A stretch of 64,000 nt of DNA from Brachynemurus nebulosus (Eukaryota; Arthropoda; Insecta; Neuroptera; Myrmeleontidae), in contig JAPWDM010000003.1 of assembly GCA_035578155.1 (NCBI GenBank), forward strand, positions 17,510,916 through 17,574,915. Direction: 5' to 3'. The notes under the pieces are model-generated. The model saw only the letters and a list, made by a program, of their open reading frames with translations. It had not been told where the DNA came from and made no database searches. Positions 12,056 through 24,272 of the stretch are shown one piece after another; within the stretch, counting starts at the first letter, position 1, and each line of letters opens with the position of its first letter. Made by a program: the position numbers and the translations under genes.

Positions 12056-14796
12056 CTATACTAGTTTTTCCAGTTTTTGTGTGTAGCTGTTTTTATTAAT
12101 TGTTATTAGTAATTTTAACAAAAAAACATTTAAAAAGACGTAACTCAGTGCACACCTTCAATAGCAATTGATAGACAGAAAATATTTTTAAATTGTCCGG
12201 CTTGAGTTTTTTTAAACAATCAAAATCAAATCTCTCAATCTAACAGTAATAAAATTTTTATTGATATAAATGATTAGAACATATATCAAAATTGTTAGAA
12301 CAAAATATGATGCAAAATTATTGCTTTCAATTTTAATTAAAATTGATTAAATACAATAAGATGTGTGTAAAAAATTCTATAAAATAATAAGATCAGGTTA
12401 AATAGGTGTCAAGAGATAAATAAAATATATTTAATTGTTATCACTATATTTACAATTCGATTTATAAATAAAATTTAAATTTAAAAATATATAGAATAAA
12501 TAACGTTTTCGTGTGTTTGCAACTTTATTTTTATTGATGTTATGAATTAATTAATTAATTAAAATGAACAATTAAAAAAATGAGCTTTTTATTACTCACA
12601 AAATTTACTGTTCATATTTATTTTTAAAATAGAACGTTTCTTACCTTATTATCTCTTCTGTTCGAAATTTTAAAATTTAAACAATCACAATTGTTTTAAA
12701 ATAACCGTTACTGTTCGAATGTTCTGTGTTATTTTTGAATTTATCAAGTGTGGTGCAACTGTTTCGACTGATAAACTTTGATTGATTGTTGTAACTGAAA
12801 CATTTTGTCGAAAAAATATAAAGATTATAGATTGATCACTTGAAATGACATTAATGTATCTCTCGGACGCCGTTAATGTAATTGTTGTCTTGTAGCGTCG
12901 GGACGCCAAACGTTCACTTGTGTTCTGTTTCTTTTAAAAAAATTTTGTTGTGTAGCGCGCGCGTCTGAGTAACTCTAACGACGCGCTCTCAACTGTTTTC
13001 AACTGAATCGCATTAAACATGTGTAGTATGAAGTTGTATGTATATTATAACTAGTGGATATTATCTCTGATATTACATACGTCTATATTTTGTAGTATAT
13101 ACGTACGCCGCCATAGTATTATTTAGTCGTATTTGTCGTATTGGTCATATTGGTCATCTCTGATGCTGTTTTTATGACATAAACATACAGAGTCCGGCAA
13201 AAATTTGGGAACGGTCAATTATTTTCGTTAGTTGCTAGCATTGATATAGAAGAATATGGATGGAGACTATTTCTTAGGAGAGAGACAAGATATAATATAA
13301 TATGATATGTTAGAATGAATACGTAGATTCTTTTGAATGTACCACAAAAAATAAAAAACAAAAGAGTAAATATACACTAGAACACGTGCAAATAAGCACT
13401 AAACATCCAGTCCTACAAAAAATTAAATTTAAAAAAATTAGTAAACGTAATACACCGTAAATATAATTTTTGGGTAAGTAAATATTGTATTTATCAATAA
13501 ATGCAACCATTTCTAGCGAAAATTTGTTAATTTTTCTAAATTTTTCATTTAAAAAAATAGGTTTATAATAAGTGGAAAAATACCAATTTTGACATTACAC
13601 AAAGTAAAGGAAATACCGAAAATGGAATCATTCTACGTAAATAAGAAATTAGTTTTTTAGTTAAAATATGTGATAATAACGACAAAAATTTTAAATAAAA
13701 ATATTGTAGAAAATAAAATTATGTAAAAATTAAAATATAGGTTAGATTGACCTTTCATTTCAGTAGCGTCTTATATGTAAAATTAATGAGCATATAAAAA
13801 TTTAACTCCAAGATTATGTATTTTGTTTGTATTTATTTATTTATTAATAAAATGATAATTTAATAAATGTATAGTTTTATTTATGTTTGTGTCTACTTTT
13901 ATCAAAAAGATATGTCTTATTAGTGATGGAAAATTATAAACGAAAAAGTAATCTTTTTAAAGAAATAGTTATAAATTGTAAATAATCGATTAATTTCAAC
14001 AATTTTTGTTTTCAGTTTATGGTAATTTGTAATATTCTTTAAACACCGTTAAAAAATATAATAATTCAGTAGACAATTAAGAATTCGAAAAATTAACTGA
14101 TAAAATAGTCGAACAGCATTCTTAGGGAGTGGATTATTGAATCAAATAAAACAGATATTGAAAGTAATTGATTAATTGCTTATGTTTTTGTATAGAAATC
14201 ACAATTATAAGAAAAATATACTAATTATATTGTTTTAAAAGCAATGGCAATGTTTCAGTTACATTAAAACCGTTACTGTTTATTTACAAAATGACGTTAT
14301 TCATAATAAGCACGATAAGATTCATAATATGTTGATCAGTATTTTGGAAAATGCTCCTTCCTTTACAATATTATATACCTTTCCTTCTTCCATGGTTGCT
14401 AGAGAAAGAAATTATAAATTACTTATAAGTAAATACTTTAGTCCCGTTGTGTATATACCATTTTTTTGCAATTCCTTGCTATTCTTGGTCCTTTACAGAC
14501 CATTCAATAAATCTCAGACTTGGGATCAAAACTGAAATTTTAGTTGCTTATGTATAATAAATTAATATTTCTTTCAAAAGTAAAATCTTTCCAAAGTAAA
14601 GAAATATTTTATTAAAATAAAATAATTCGTCCAGATAGTAGAATTGGCGCAAATTTAGAAATTATTATTAATATTTTTTATTTTTTGTTTACGTTCATGA
14701 ATGTTTAATACGATTATACGAATCGATCTGTTATGGTTATACTTAAGCGGAAACCGTTTCTTTTTTAGAAAGAAAGAACATACAGCTTTGATTAAT
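12056..14796. other. AT-rich stretch without a recognisable gene
   Basis: Mostly A/T runs. Around 12890-13010 there is a less AT-rich patch with GCGCGCGCGTC and ACGACGCGCTC, and one open frame on the minus strand (12909-12685) without an ATG start or recognisable domain. It could be an old promoter or exon remnant. ACAGAGTCCGGCAAAAATTT near 13188 resembles a mariner-type end but has no partner. Confidence 0.3.
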
Positions 14797-14932
14797 CTTT
14801 AGAGTTGCGTTTCCCGAACTTTTCTTACCGCGGAACAGTTTTTAAAACCTAAAATTATTAAGGAACACTAATAAATTTGGGTTTTTGCGAAATTTATTAT
14901 ACGCACAACTTTTTTTTTTTTTTATAACAGTA

Positions 14933-15468
14933 CAGCTGAACTCTTTTTTGTGTGGTGGATAGGGGGCTCATAAAAAAATTGCACAAAATAAATATATTTA
15001 AAAATATCTTAAATAGCTATAAAAAGTATAGTTCGATTCAGATTGTACAAAGAACTTTTTTTATGCGGTTGCTCGGGAAAAAACCACTCAAAATGCTCAA
15101 AACTTGAAAATTTCCTTAGAAGTTGCTTCTATAAACAAGATAATGCATTAATTTACACGTAGAAACATTTTATTTCAATTTTATAATATTATGAAAATTT
15201 TGAAAAGTACATCTTTAACAAAATTAAATGATGCAATAACGGACGTTCTTATGCAATATATTGATTAAATGTAAAACCATTTAAAAGTTTTTTTATCAAA
15301 GAAAGTTATTATATGATAGTAATTGTTTAAGTTTCTTACTGTCTCATGATTTTGATTCACATTATGCATTTTAATGGCCATTTATTACAAACCGCATAAA
15401 AAAAATCGTACAAAAAAAAAAAGAAGAAAATCGCACAAAAAAGGACCGCATAAAAAAGAGTTCAACTG
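14933..15468. mobile_element. pogo/mariner-type MITE with TA duplication
   Basis: TA (14931-14932) then CAGCTGAACTCTTTTTT; at the right AAAAAAGAGTTCAACTG then TA (15469-15470). Terminal repeats plus a TA duplication indicate the Tc1/mariner/pogo group. The interior shares the segment ACATTTTATTTCAATTTTAT with a relative at 58530-58795. No transposase. Confidence 0.7.
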
Positions 15469-15715
15469 TATCTAATGAGATTCTACGTTCGTTTTTGAGA
15501 CTTCTTGTCAATGACAATCGCCGTACACATCATTTGTTACAATACTATATTTTTTTAGTGATAAAACTTTTGATAGGGCTACCTTGAAATGGTTAGCACC
15601 GTTAATACTATTTGGATGTTTGAAAATTGCGGAAAAGAAAATTGTGAATTACAACATTATTTAAATCAATTGTCCAGTGAATTGGCTTTCCCTGTACGCG
15701 ATTTGACGCCATCTG

Positions 15716-15751
<36 letters not shown>

Positions 15752-15765
15752 TTTTTTTTTTTTTT
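15716..15765. repeat. (ATT)n microsatellite followed by a T run
   Basis: About twelve ATT units run straight into about fifteen T. Open frames across it encode only poly-Tyr or poly-Asn and are artefacts. Confidence 0.9.
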
Positions 15766-15954
15766 GAAAAATATAAAAATGTTCTTTCACGCTGAAAAAA
15801 CTGAGTATTTGCCATCAACTTTTAAAGCTTTTTTTGGCATATAGTGCTGTTATTCTCTAACATCAATTGCATATTTTTTTCGCGGAATATTTTAGTGATT
15901 AGTTACTGAATACTAATGTTTCGCGGAATACAGTTACGAAGCGCTGGTTTAGAG

Positions 15955-16563
15955 AATTGGTAGTTTATTAACAACATTTATTAATGAATTAATGAATTAT
16001 TTAATCTAATGTGGACAGATCGACATATTTATGTAATTATAAATTTTTGTATAACAACTTTCGTATACGATGGACCAGATTGTAGTAGTTTCATCAGTTT
16101 CGTTATAACAGATTATTATATGGTCTATTGTACTTACACAAAATTGTTTTTATCATCAGTAATAAAGGAAATAATTGTCCGATCAGTTAACATACTTTTG
16201 TTAGGCACTGTAAATGCATTTATTAAAAACTTACGGATAGCGTAGTAAAGTGGTAAATATTTCGTATAGCAGCAATAAAAGGATGTTTGAATAATTTTTA
16301 TTTTATTGATGGGAATAAAAATTGTCACACTTGGTGACGTAAGTGACAAAATGATTTGTTAGAGAGTCATTGAATTATGCTTACATATTATTTTTGTTTA
16401 TATAATTATTCTTGCTTCGGATAAAGGTGTACGGTTTCATGTCATCCTCAGTCAAATGAATGCTTTTGTTTTCGTGTTAAATGAGGCGGAAGTTGTTTGA
16501 TAACCTGCATTGTCAAATAAAACAATATTGAAAGTAAAAAGTGGGAATAATTTCTATTATTTT
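15955..16563. other. AT-rich non-coding stretch
   Basis: Short overlapping ORFs on both strands without family features. Nothing else seen. Confidence 0.35.
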
Positions 16564-17191
16564 AGAACAACCAGGGCTGGGAATTATTTAAAATGGTTTC
16601 ATTTTAAATATGTATTTAAAATATGAAATGGAATTTTGCACTTTCTATTTTAAACTAGTTCGGTCAAACCATTTTCCATTTTGTATTTAAAATGGAAATG
16701 CATGTATACTCAAATTTATGGGTATACAATATTAATTATAGAACTTGAACTGATGAATGACTTGACGTCTAACAAATTGTAAGTTAAATGTAAGTTGATT
16801 TAATTGACTCAAATATTTTATAACTCGAGTTGCAATGTCACTAGAGTTAAATTTGTTACTAGAGTTGCAGTTTCCTTAAGTCAAACTTTTCTGACTCAAG
16901 TTGTGTACTATTATCTTTAAGAAATCGATAAGAAATGTTTTTGTATTTCGAGTAGATGATTTTCATAATTTTATTTAGAAGTTGCAGTCGTAGCGTCGTC
17001 AAGGTTTGAATACTATGTCAAGGCCGAATATTACAATATTTTTAAGTAACAATATTGGAAAAGTTAAGTTTCGTTTTCATATCATGCAAACTTTACAAAA
17101 TTTCCTCAAAAGACTGCCTGCCTTTATGTATTTAATTTCGGTACGTTTGATATTTTCTTAAATTTTTTTTTCTTTTTTAAATAGTATAAAT

Positions 17192-17924
17192 CAGTGTTTT
17201 TCAACCTATGAAGCCTTTCTATTAAGAGGGTCGCAGTACTTTAAAAATAAAACCACTCTAGTTCAATATACCTATTATATTTAATAAAGAGAAGGTTAAT
17301 TAATGGTTATATTAATATGAGAGTTTCATACTTTTGCGCGATAAAGTTTCAAAATTGCGACTTATTTTCAATAACAGTAAATCCAAATTTTAAATAATTG
17401 TTGTCATATAGCTACTTTTTCTTTGGTTTTGTTTTATTACTCTCATTGGAACTTGAAGTTGACGGTGGTGCATATGTTTCCAAAAACGAATCCATTTTCA
17501 ATAATTACAATGAGCATAGAATTTTGAATATTAGACAATAATAAGTAAGCAACTACTAAACAAGGCAATTCAATAAATTTAAACACTAACGCGAGTTCAC
17601 AATTCAAAGAATTCAAATGGATTACTCTCGGAAGTGTTAAACGGTGACGACCGTCGCACGTGCGCATGTCACTTTTTACGCCACGTGCGCCTTCAGAAGC
17701 TACTATAAGTCGTCAATTTTGATGTCGATATAAAAATACGCCTGTTTCAAGTCCTTAATTACGTATTTAATCGATACCTAACTATGAAAATAATTAATAA
17801 TGATGAACGGATTCGGTATTTATAACATAAAAAAATAAAAGTTGGTAATAGCGGAGGGTAGGCTGTCGCGAAATATTTTTCCATACTAAGGCGGTCGCGC
17901 CATGGAAAAGGTTGAAAAACACTG
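17192..17924. mobile_element. Nested hAT element with perfect 8-bp TSD
   Basis: CAGTGTTTTTCAACC at 17192 and GGTTGAAAAACACTG ending at 17924 are perfect inverted repeats, flanked on both sides by GTATAAAT (17184-17191 and 17925-17932). It lies wholly inside the 16572-18139 hAT element and is therefore younger. It retains a short transposase remnant on the minus strand. Confidence 0.9.
17412..17495 (-). pseudogene. N-terminal remnant of a hAT transposase
   Basis: A 27-codon frame starts with ATG at 17495 and ends TAG at 17412. It reads MDSFLETYAPPST, then a serine-rich and lysine-rich stretch. A short serine-rich leader followed by basic residues is typical of the N-terminus of ZBED5-like hAT transposases. 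The zinc-finger and catalytic parts are absent; the element has been internally deleted. Identification rests on this leader and on its position inside a well-bounded hAT element. Confidence 0.45.
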
Positions 17925-18147
17925 GTATAAATAATGATAAAAAATTTACAGAATACTTAAATTTTTTGTAAAAAAAGCATTTTGCACTTCTTAATCCATT
18001 TTAAATAACTGTTTTCCATTTTCAAGTTTAAATATGTTCAGCAAAACAATTTTCCATTTGGTATTTTAAATGCATTTTTGGAAACCATTTTCCATTTTCT
18101 CTTTTAAATGGTTTCTATGAACCATTTTTCCCAGCCCTGAGAATAAC

Positions 18148-20526
18148 GCATATCAATTTTGATATTTGTCAATTTATAATAATTGATAGCACCTAAGTGA
18201 CATACTCAGGTAAAGGTTAAGTTTAAAGTGATGCTCGGTAAACACTCTAATTAGAATTAATTTTTTTTTTTATAAAATAAATTTGGGCAATTTAGCAAAA
18301 ATTTTTAAATTGAAGCAATTACTCAACGGGCAACTTACTATGTTGGTTACATTGTTGTACTGTAGGGAAACGGTTTTTCAAGCTTTGAGTCAACGTACCA
18401 AGAAAACATTTTAAAATGAGGAACGACACAATTGAAAAATGATTGTGTTTACTTAAACTCTGTGATATCATTGATATCAATGAACAAACTATAGCCGATT
18501 GCGATCGAGATATTGTCAATTCCCTCTATGCGGCCGATCGCAAACCGAACTTTGGTTGGTCTCCTAATCTCATTTACAAGTTAAAAATAGGGATATAGAG
18601 CCTAACGAAAAAATTTCATCCGGAAAATAATGCCTATTTTTACAGTAAAGATAAAAATTTTGCATGAAAATTACCCAAAGTTCACCAACGAATTTAATTT
18701 ATTTCATTTTTGTAGCTATTAATTGAACTTGAATAAACTAAACTTGATGACGTCATGACGTATACCAAATTTTTTAATAGTTTAAAAAACCGTAATGTCT
18801 ATGTTAGGAATTTGAAATTTGAAGCTGCTTTTAGGTTTTCGATACTGCTTTTTTCATTTTTCATAAAATTGGAATTGTTAAAACAGCAGAACAATTACAT
18901 GTGAAAATTAAATCACATTTCCTAACGGAATTTTTGGTAACTAGTATAATAAAAAAGATTTAAGATATTTTGATTTTTTTCAACAGGAAAGTCTTTAATT
19001 TATGAATTCGAGATTGCAGATCATTTGGCACAACTGACCGTAATTTTGGAGTTCGCGTGCCGCACTTTGGGAACCCCTGTGGTAAGGGGTCCAAAATAGT
19101 CAGAAGTAAAAACAAGGATACGTCCTTTAAAATTTTTGTAAGTTTATTGTGTAAGTACTGTAAGTAATCGCCGAGAGTAAGAAAATAATAGTTTGTCGTG
19201 TACCAAATTCGGGAAGTGATAATGGATGAATCGTAGATCCTCTAAGGTGAGCGTTAGAAATCTGCGAGTGTAGTAAAACAATTTTCGAACTTGTTGCACA
19301 CAATATTCTTTTCACAATCGTTAAGAAAATTATCTATTTATTTATATTCATATTTTGATTACAGTGTAAGATTGAATTCAATTAAAATTTGTCTGATCAC
19401 ATTTGATTTTAATGGAAATTATTCTGGAAATAGTCAAAGCTAACTTATCAGATGGTTTCTCCATTTTGATATTATTAAATATTATTTTGATCATTTCTAC
19501 ACTTTCTACAGAATTTTCAGTCCGTAATTTAGTTATATTTGGAATTTTTTGATTAAATAGTAATAGAAAGTTATTTTGATAGTAATAAATTAATTTACAA
19601 AAATATCTAATTTTGCATATACCTAATACAAAAAAAAGAAAAAAAATTGTCAATTGTTAGTATATGTTATACAAAATTAATTATTTTTTTAAATATTTAA
19701 TACTGTTTTTTACTAATTATTATTACACTTATATCCAAGCAACTATATTTTCTTATTTTTGATTTAATAAGTTGACCTTATCTATTTTAAAATATGAACA
19801 CTTAAAATAATTTTAATATAAATTATTCACAATTATAATTAACGAACTGACGAGAATTCTAGAATGTACTGGTGTCGAGTATGTAATTTTTGTTCTAAAA
19901 TTTTTTTTGTTAATGATTTTTGTAAACAAAACAATTAATTAACTTTTTGTTATTTGTAAATTCGAATCTATTTTTAGGTTAGGTCGCTTTTTTGTTTTAT
20001 TGAACAAAAAAAAAAAAAAAAAACATGAATGAAATATAGAGACAGAAGATTTATTGAAATATATTAACTTTAAACTATAGATGTTGCTATAAGTACAACT
20101 AATATAGCACTTACTTTCTGTTAAATAGATTGATTGATTTCTTTTATATGCCATTTGGGTTGGTAAACGCTCCGTGATAGCTTTTTTCTTGTCTATACTT
20201 CTAAGAAATGGAATTGAATTAAGACAAAGGGTGTCATATTCGTGTTGGTATATTAAATTTAGTTATCCTGTGTTATTATAACTATCACGTATTTTCTTTC
20301 CAAGAAAATTTACAGTCATTTAACTTTTATGTCAAGAACTTTCTTCTGTTTACTAAGAAATTGTGCTTTAAGTGAAATTTGTATCAAAATTACAAACTCG
20401 GTTTTGATTTCGTTAATATTATTGTATTTAAATCATTCTTGAATTTATTTATAAAATACTAGTAAATATTGTAATATTATAGAATACGACTTAATGTAAA
20501 AAAAGTTTTTATAAAAAAATTATTAT
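18148..20526. other. AT-rich stretch with no gene seen
   Basis: Contains chance ORFs of at most 91 codons, a poly-A run near 20008, and one solo hAT end annotated separately. No exon or domain recognised. Confidence 0.35.
19048..19079. mobile_element. Solo hAT terminus
   Basis: GGAGTTCGCGTGCCGCACTT followed by TGGGAACCCCTG is a characteristic right end of a hAT element (ends in CTG, with a CCCAAAG-type inner motif in reverse). No matching left end was found, so this is a fragment. Confidence 0.5.
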
Positions 20527-20675
20527 GGTCGAGACTAATTGTAGAGACCATTCCACTCTTCTTTTATAAATTTAATTTGCCTACAACCGTTTTTAATATT
20601 ACGACATACTGTATACATTTTTGTTTATTATTTTTCTTTAAATTGTATTATTGTTGATGCTTAAAATCAAATTAA

Positions 20676-21952
20676 GGGCCTTTTAGACGGTCATATCAGT
20701 TCTCAGTTCAGTTTCAGTTTCCGTTCTCGTTTCATTTCAGTTGGGAAAAAGGTTTGTTTTTACACGGCCCGTTCAGTTCTCACTGTTCTCAGTCGTTTCA
20801 GTTCTTTGTATAATTTAAGTTGCCCTAAACAAAGTGCTTCGCTTTAAAAGTCTTCAACTTATATTCTTATACTAGTTTAAAAGTGCTAATATAATAACTC
20901 ATTGATGAAGACTATTTCACTGCAATAGCATTAGCTTTGGTGCTGAAGAAAGAGCGGAAGAAAAGAAGCTAGTGGAGTAAAGCTTGGCTTCTTAAAAGAA
21001 GACATTGTCGCATATAAATTTAATGAATTCTCAGTTCAGTCTCCGTTCTCGTTTCATTTCAGTTCAGAAGGTTTGTTTTTACACGGTCCGTTCAGTTCTC
21101 ACTGTTCTCAGTCGTTTCAGTTCTTTGTATAATCTGAGTTACTCTAAACAAAGTGTTTCGCTTTAAAAGTCTTCAACTTATATTCTTATACTAATTTAAA
21201 AGTGCTAATATAATAATTCATGAATGAAGACTATTTCACTGCAACAGCGTTAGATTTGGTGCTGAAGAAAGAGCAGAAGAAAAGAAGCTAGTGGAGTAAG
21301 GTTTGGCTTCTTAAAAGAAATTCTTTCCTGATTTTCATCGTCGCCGTCCATGGTATTAACACTTGTTACAGTCGGCTGTTGGTCGCTGGTGAACGAAAAG
21401 AGATCATAATACCATAGTGATGGTTTGTATACTTCCCCAGTTTCCGCTCCACTTATTTCACTGTCCTTAACTTTTTTAAGTTCTTTGTTGTAAGTTGAAC
21501 GTAGGCTATTTATTTTAGATTTTACCATATAGATTTACCACCGTATTCTTTATATGTATTTCTTTAATAGAAGAGTGTAGGCAGCTTCCCTAATATTTAC
21601 ATTGTAATAACGTACATCTGTCTTATTCCATGAACACGGTAAGGTTTTATAAATTTTAATAAATTTAACAACAAAATCGTGATCCTGGTTGGACATAGCG
21701 ACAGTTCCCTATATAAACTTTGTCAGATTTTCAAGAAAACTGACGTGAGTAAACGGACTGAGGCATGATGCGCTTGTTTACACATACGATTTTTAAGACC
21801 TGAAACGAAACAAATAGGTCTATCCATCCTGTTAGTTCTCAGTCTCCGTTTCAGTTCTCCTTTCCGATTTTGATTTTTACACGTAGGAAAAACTGACAGT
21901 TCGACTGAAACTGAAACTGAACTGAGAACTGATATGACCGACTAAAAGGCCC
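20676..21952. mobile_element. DNA transposon with GGGCCTTTTAG ends and a MADF gene
   Basis: Ends are GGGCCTTTTAGACGGTCATA and, inverted, TATGACCGACTAAAAGGCCC, with TTAA on both sides (20672-20675 and 21953-21956). Long inner arms carry CAGTTCTCAGTTCAGTTTC repeats. A MADF-type gene remnant inside points to PIF/Harbinger, but the TTAA flanks are not typical of it (three-base TWA expected), so the superfamily is unresolved. A block of about 300 bp is tandemly duplicated inside (about 20696-20998 and 21030-21310). Confidence 0.7.
21250..21696 (-). pseudogene. Broken MADF-domain transposon protein
   Basis: On the minus strand an ATG at 21696 opens a frame reading MSNQDHDFVVKFIKIYKTLP, then CSWNKTDVRYYN and REAAYTLLLKKY, followed by two stops near 21560-21540. 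After the stops comes MVKSKINSLRSTYNKELKKV and KPSLWYYDLFSF (21528-21250). This is the order of a MADF (Myb/SANT-like) DNA-binding domain: a hydrophobic first helix, a central W, then LRxxYxxELKK and LWYYD. Between 21565 and 21530 a different frame would read the expected linker, so two compensating frameshifts rather than simple nonsense mutations probably broke it. MADF proteins accompany the transposase in some DNA transposons and bind element ends. The partner transposase is absent. The C-terminal residues run into the duplicated arm. Confidence 0.6.
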
Positions 21953-22015
21953 TTAAAAGGCCCTTTAAAAACGATTGTAAACAAATTACATTTATAAGAG
22001 AAGAATGGAATGGTC

Positions 22016-22733
22016 AGAACATTTGAAGACAAAAGGGAAAAAACAAGAAATGTCACAAATTTTAAAAAATTGAGTTTCATATACCATCTAGTAGATAATT
22101 GAATGTACAATATGATGAGGTATATAAACTTGTTAAAAACTTGTATAATCATAGAGAAAATACAATTATAAAAATTAGTGGACTGGGAAAAAACTTGAAT
22201 AGTCCATAATAAAAGAGTCAGAAACAAGGAATGTCCATTACTTTTAGATTGATTTTTATGTTTAAATAACATTATCCAAAAGACTGTTTGTATCAAGATT
22301 AAGTTTCAAATCTAGCCTTAAATAAAAACTAGATTATTTTTAAAAGCTTTTATTTAACTTGGTATGTTAGTTAGTATGTAATATAATCAAATCAAACCTC
22401 AAAGATCAAATCTTGGAATCAAAATTTACACAGGTTCTAATTGAGCTAGAGGTTTCAAATTTTGCATACGTGTACAGCCTTGATGACAATGCAATATTGT
22501 ATAATTAGTTTTATCCTAAATCGCCCCAAACCAAAATTGTTGATTTTTAATCCTGTGCAACTTTTTGACATTTCGAATTGTCAAATTTTGTCCATTGATT
22601 TTACATTGCAATTTTTTGTTTTCATAGTTATGTTTGATTAGGGTAAATTAACCGATTAAAATATAGGTAAAAAATTACTTCTTTAAATTTTTTTTAATTA
22701 ATTGTAATATTTGACTAAAATGTAGAAAATAAA
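22016..22733. other. AT-rich non-coding stretch
   Basis: A 139-codon minus-strand ORF (22296-21877) starts here but runs into the inverted repeat; it is Phe/Ser-rich with no domain and looks like chance. Nothing else seen. Confidence 0.35.
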
Positions 22734-23056
22734 TTAGAGTAAAAAAAAATTTTTTTAAGAAAAAGCCTTTATTTAAAAATGCGCTAAAAAAAGATAAAAT
22801 AACTTTTGAGTGAAGTTTGAACCAATATGCAACATAATTTATAAAAGCTTGAGGCGTTTAATTAAGATTGATAATTACTGAAAATTAAAATAGCTACACT
22901 TATATCCAAAACAGAAATAGTTAATGATAACGCCTCAAGCTTTTGTAAATTATGTTGCATATATTGCTTCAAACTTCACTCAAAAGTTATTTAATTTTTT
23001 TAGCCCTTTTTAAATAAAAGCTCTTTCTTAAAAAACATTTTTTTTACTTTAATTTA
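22734..23056. mobile_element. Foldback MITE
   Basis: Left arm: AATAACTTTTGAGTGAAGTTTG near 22798, then ATATGCAACATAATTTATAAAAGCTTGAGGCG to 22857. It pairs with CGCCTCAAGCTTTTGTAAAT near 22931 and CAAACTTCACTCAAAAGTTATT to 22992. Outer parts also pair less well. About 70 bp of loop. No coding content. Confidence 0.75.
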
Positions 23057-23782
23057 TTAGTGTTATTTTTATTATTTTAATTAAAAAATGGAGTCTAGTT
23101 TGTACCAATAAAAAGAAAACAAATAAAAGCAAACTTGAAGCCAAGAGAATTTTTGTTTTCACAGATAGTTCGTCAAGAACTTTTATCAGTATCAAAAGAA
23201 AAATATCAAGATTTGATGGTATTAAAACGTTTCTGCTTAAACGCTGTTTAGGAATATTATTCAAATTTACCACTTAAGGAAAACTGAGAATTAAATATTA
23301 AGGATAACAAGCTAAACGTCTAAACTAGATACATTTTCGTATTATTTTTTCTGTTTGAATTTTTTCCTACATTGTTTAGAATTTATTTGGATTTATAATA
23401 CAATATGAAATTCCTTCCTTTATATAATTACAATAAAATAATTTTTGTAAGTGAAAAATTACAGATTTTGTAGACTTTCAAAATTAAAAATTCAATTTTC
23501 GTAAAATAAAGTTATTGTGACATTTCTTACTTTTTGCCTTTTGTCTTCATTTGGTCTCGACTATATATTTGTATAGTATTGTATATATATATAGTTAACT
23601 ACAAAAAAATTGGCTCAACTTAATTATTACTTAAAAAAAAGTTCCTCTTGTAGTATTGGAATTAGTCGAGCTTTGTAAGCGACTATAGTTTTTTTTTCTT
23701 TTATTTGAATAGAATTTATTTGATTTACAATATATCAAATTTTACAATATAACTTACAGTGGGGTATAATATACAATTTATA
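23057..23782. other. AT-rich non-coding stretch
   Basis: No gene recognised. (TA)n-like bases occur near 23575-23600. Confidence 0.35.
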
Positions 23783-24044
23783 ACTTAAGGGGGGGTAAGG
23801 TTTTTAAAAATTTTTTTGCATTTTTTTAAAAAATTTTTTTTTTGAATGTACAACATGTCGAGCGTGTTGTATCAAAATTTCAAGTAGATCCGAGCAAAAC
23901 TAATGAAGATACAGCGTTTCAAGCGACTGGCCCTCATGCTCGATTTTTATACCTGTCTGGTAGCTGCGCGACGCGCCTACCTGCTAAGTATAAAATTTAC
24001 TTTAATTTTATACTTACAAATCTTATACAAAACAAATATTTACT

Positions 24045-24057
24045 ATAATTACCCGCG
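24045..24057. repeat. Left target site duplication of the LINE
   Basis: ATAATTACCCGCG, repeated exactly at 29508-29520. A perfect 13-bp duplication indicates a recent target-primed insertion. Confidence 0.9.
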
Positions 24058-24272
24058 TGAGTTGTGTTCAAATAAGTGTACAGTACAGACGTGTTAATTG
24101 TTACCTAATTTAATTTAAAAATAATTAAAAAACATATTTATTACTATCAGTGATATTATATACAAACTGCAACAACACAAGATACAAACAACATAGTACC
24201 TGAGTGAAGTCATCAATACCGCTGCTTACCTACAGGTAAGTAGCATCGCTACTTACTACTTTTTAACTCACA

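Larger units (their letters stand above)
14805..15946. mobile_element. hAT-type element carrying a nested insertion
   Basis: Flanked by CTTTAGAG (14797-14804) and GTTTAGAG (15947-15954), an 8-bp duplication with one mismatch. Ends are TTGCGTTTCCCGAAC and, inverted, CAGCGCTTCGTAACTG; CGCGGAA motifs recur near 14829, 15881 and 15920. The degenerate termini suggest an old copy. A pogo/mariner-type element sits inside at 14933-15468. Confidence 0.6.
16572..18139. mobile_element. hAT-type element (CAGGGCTGGG ends)
   Basis: Starts CAGGGCTGGGAA and ends TTCCCAGCCCTG, flanked by AGAACAAC (16564-16571) and AGAATAAC (18140-18147), 7 of 8 identical. Inner arms contain several ATTTTAAATGG / CCATTTTAAA repeats. 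No transposase of its own is visible; a second hAT element has inserted at 17192. Confidence 0.85.
20527..22015. repeat. Outer inverted repeat around the MADF element
   Basis: The segment containing GACCATTCCACTCTTCTTTT (about 20547-20566) and AATTTGCCTACAACCG pairs with AGAAGAATGGAATGGTC and CGATTGTAAACAAATT (about 21973-22016). It encloses the GGGCCTTTTAG-ended element, so it is either an extended terminal repeat or an older element hit by the inner one. Confidence 0.55.

Noticed and set aside
12685..12909. 74-codon Ser/Thr-rich ORF
   Set aside because: No ATG start, no family resemblance; noted only as a possible exon remnant.
21877..22296. 139-codon Phe/Ser-rich minus-strand ORF
   Set aside because: Runs from AT-rich spacer into an inverted repeat; no domain or codon-use signal.
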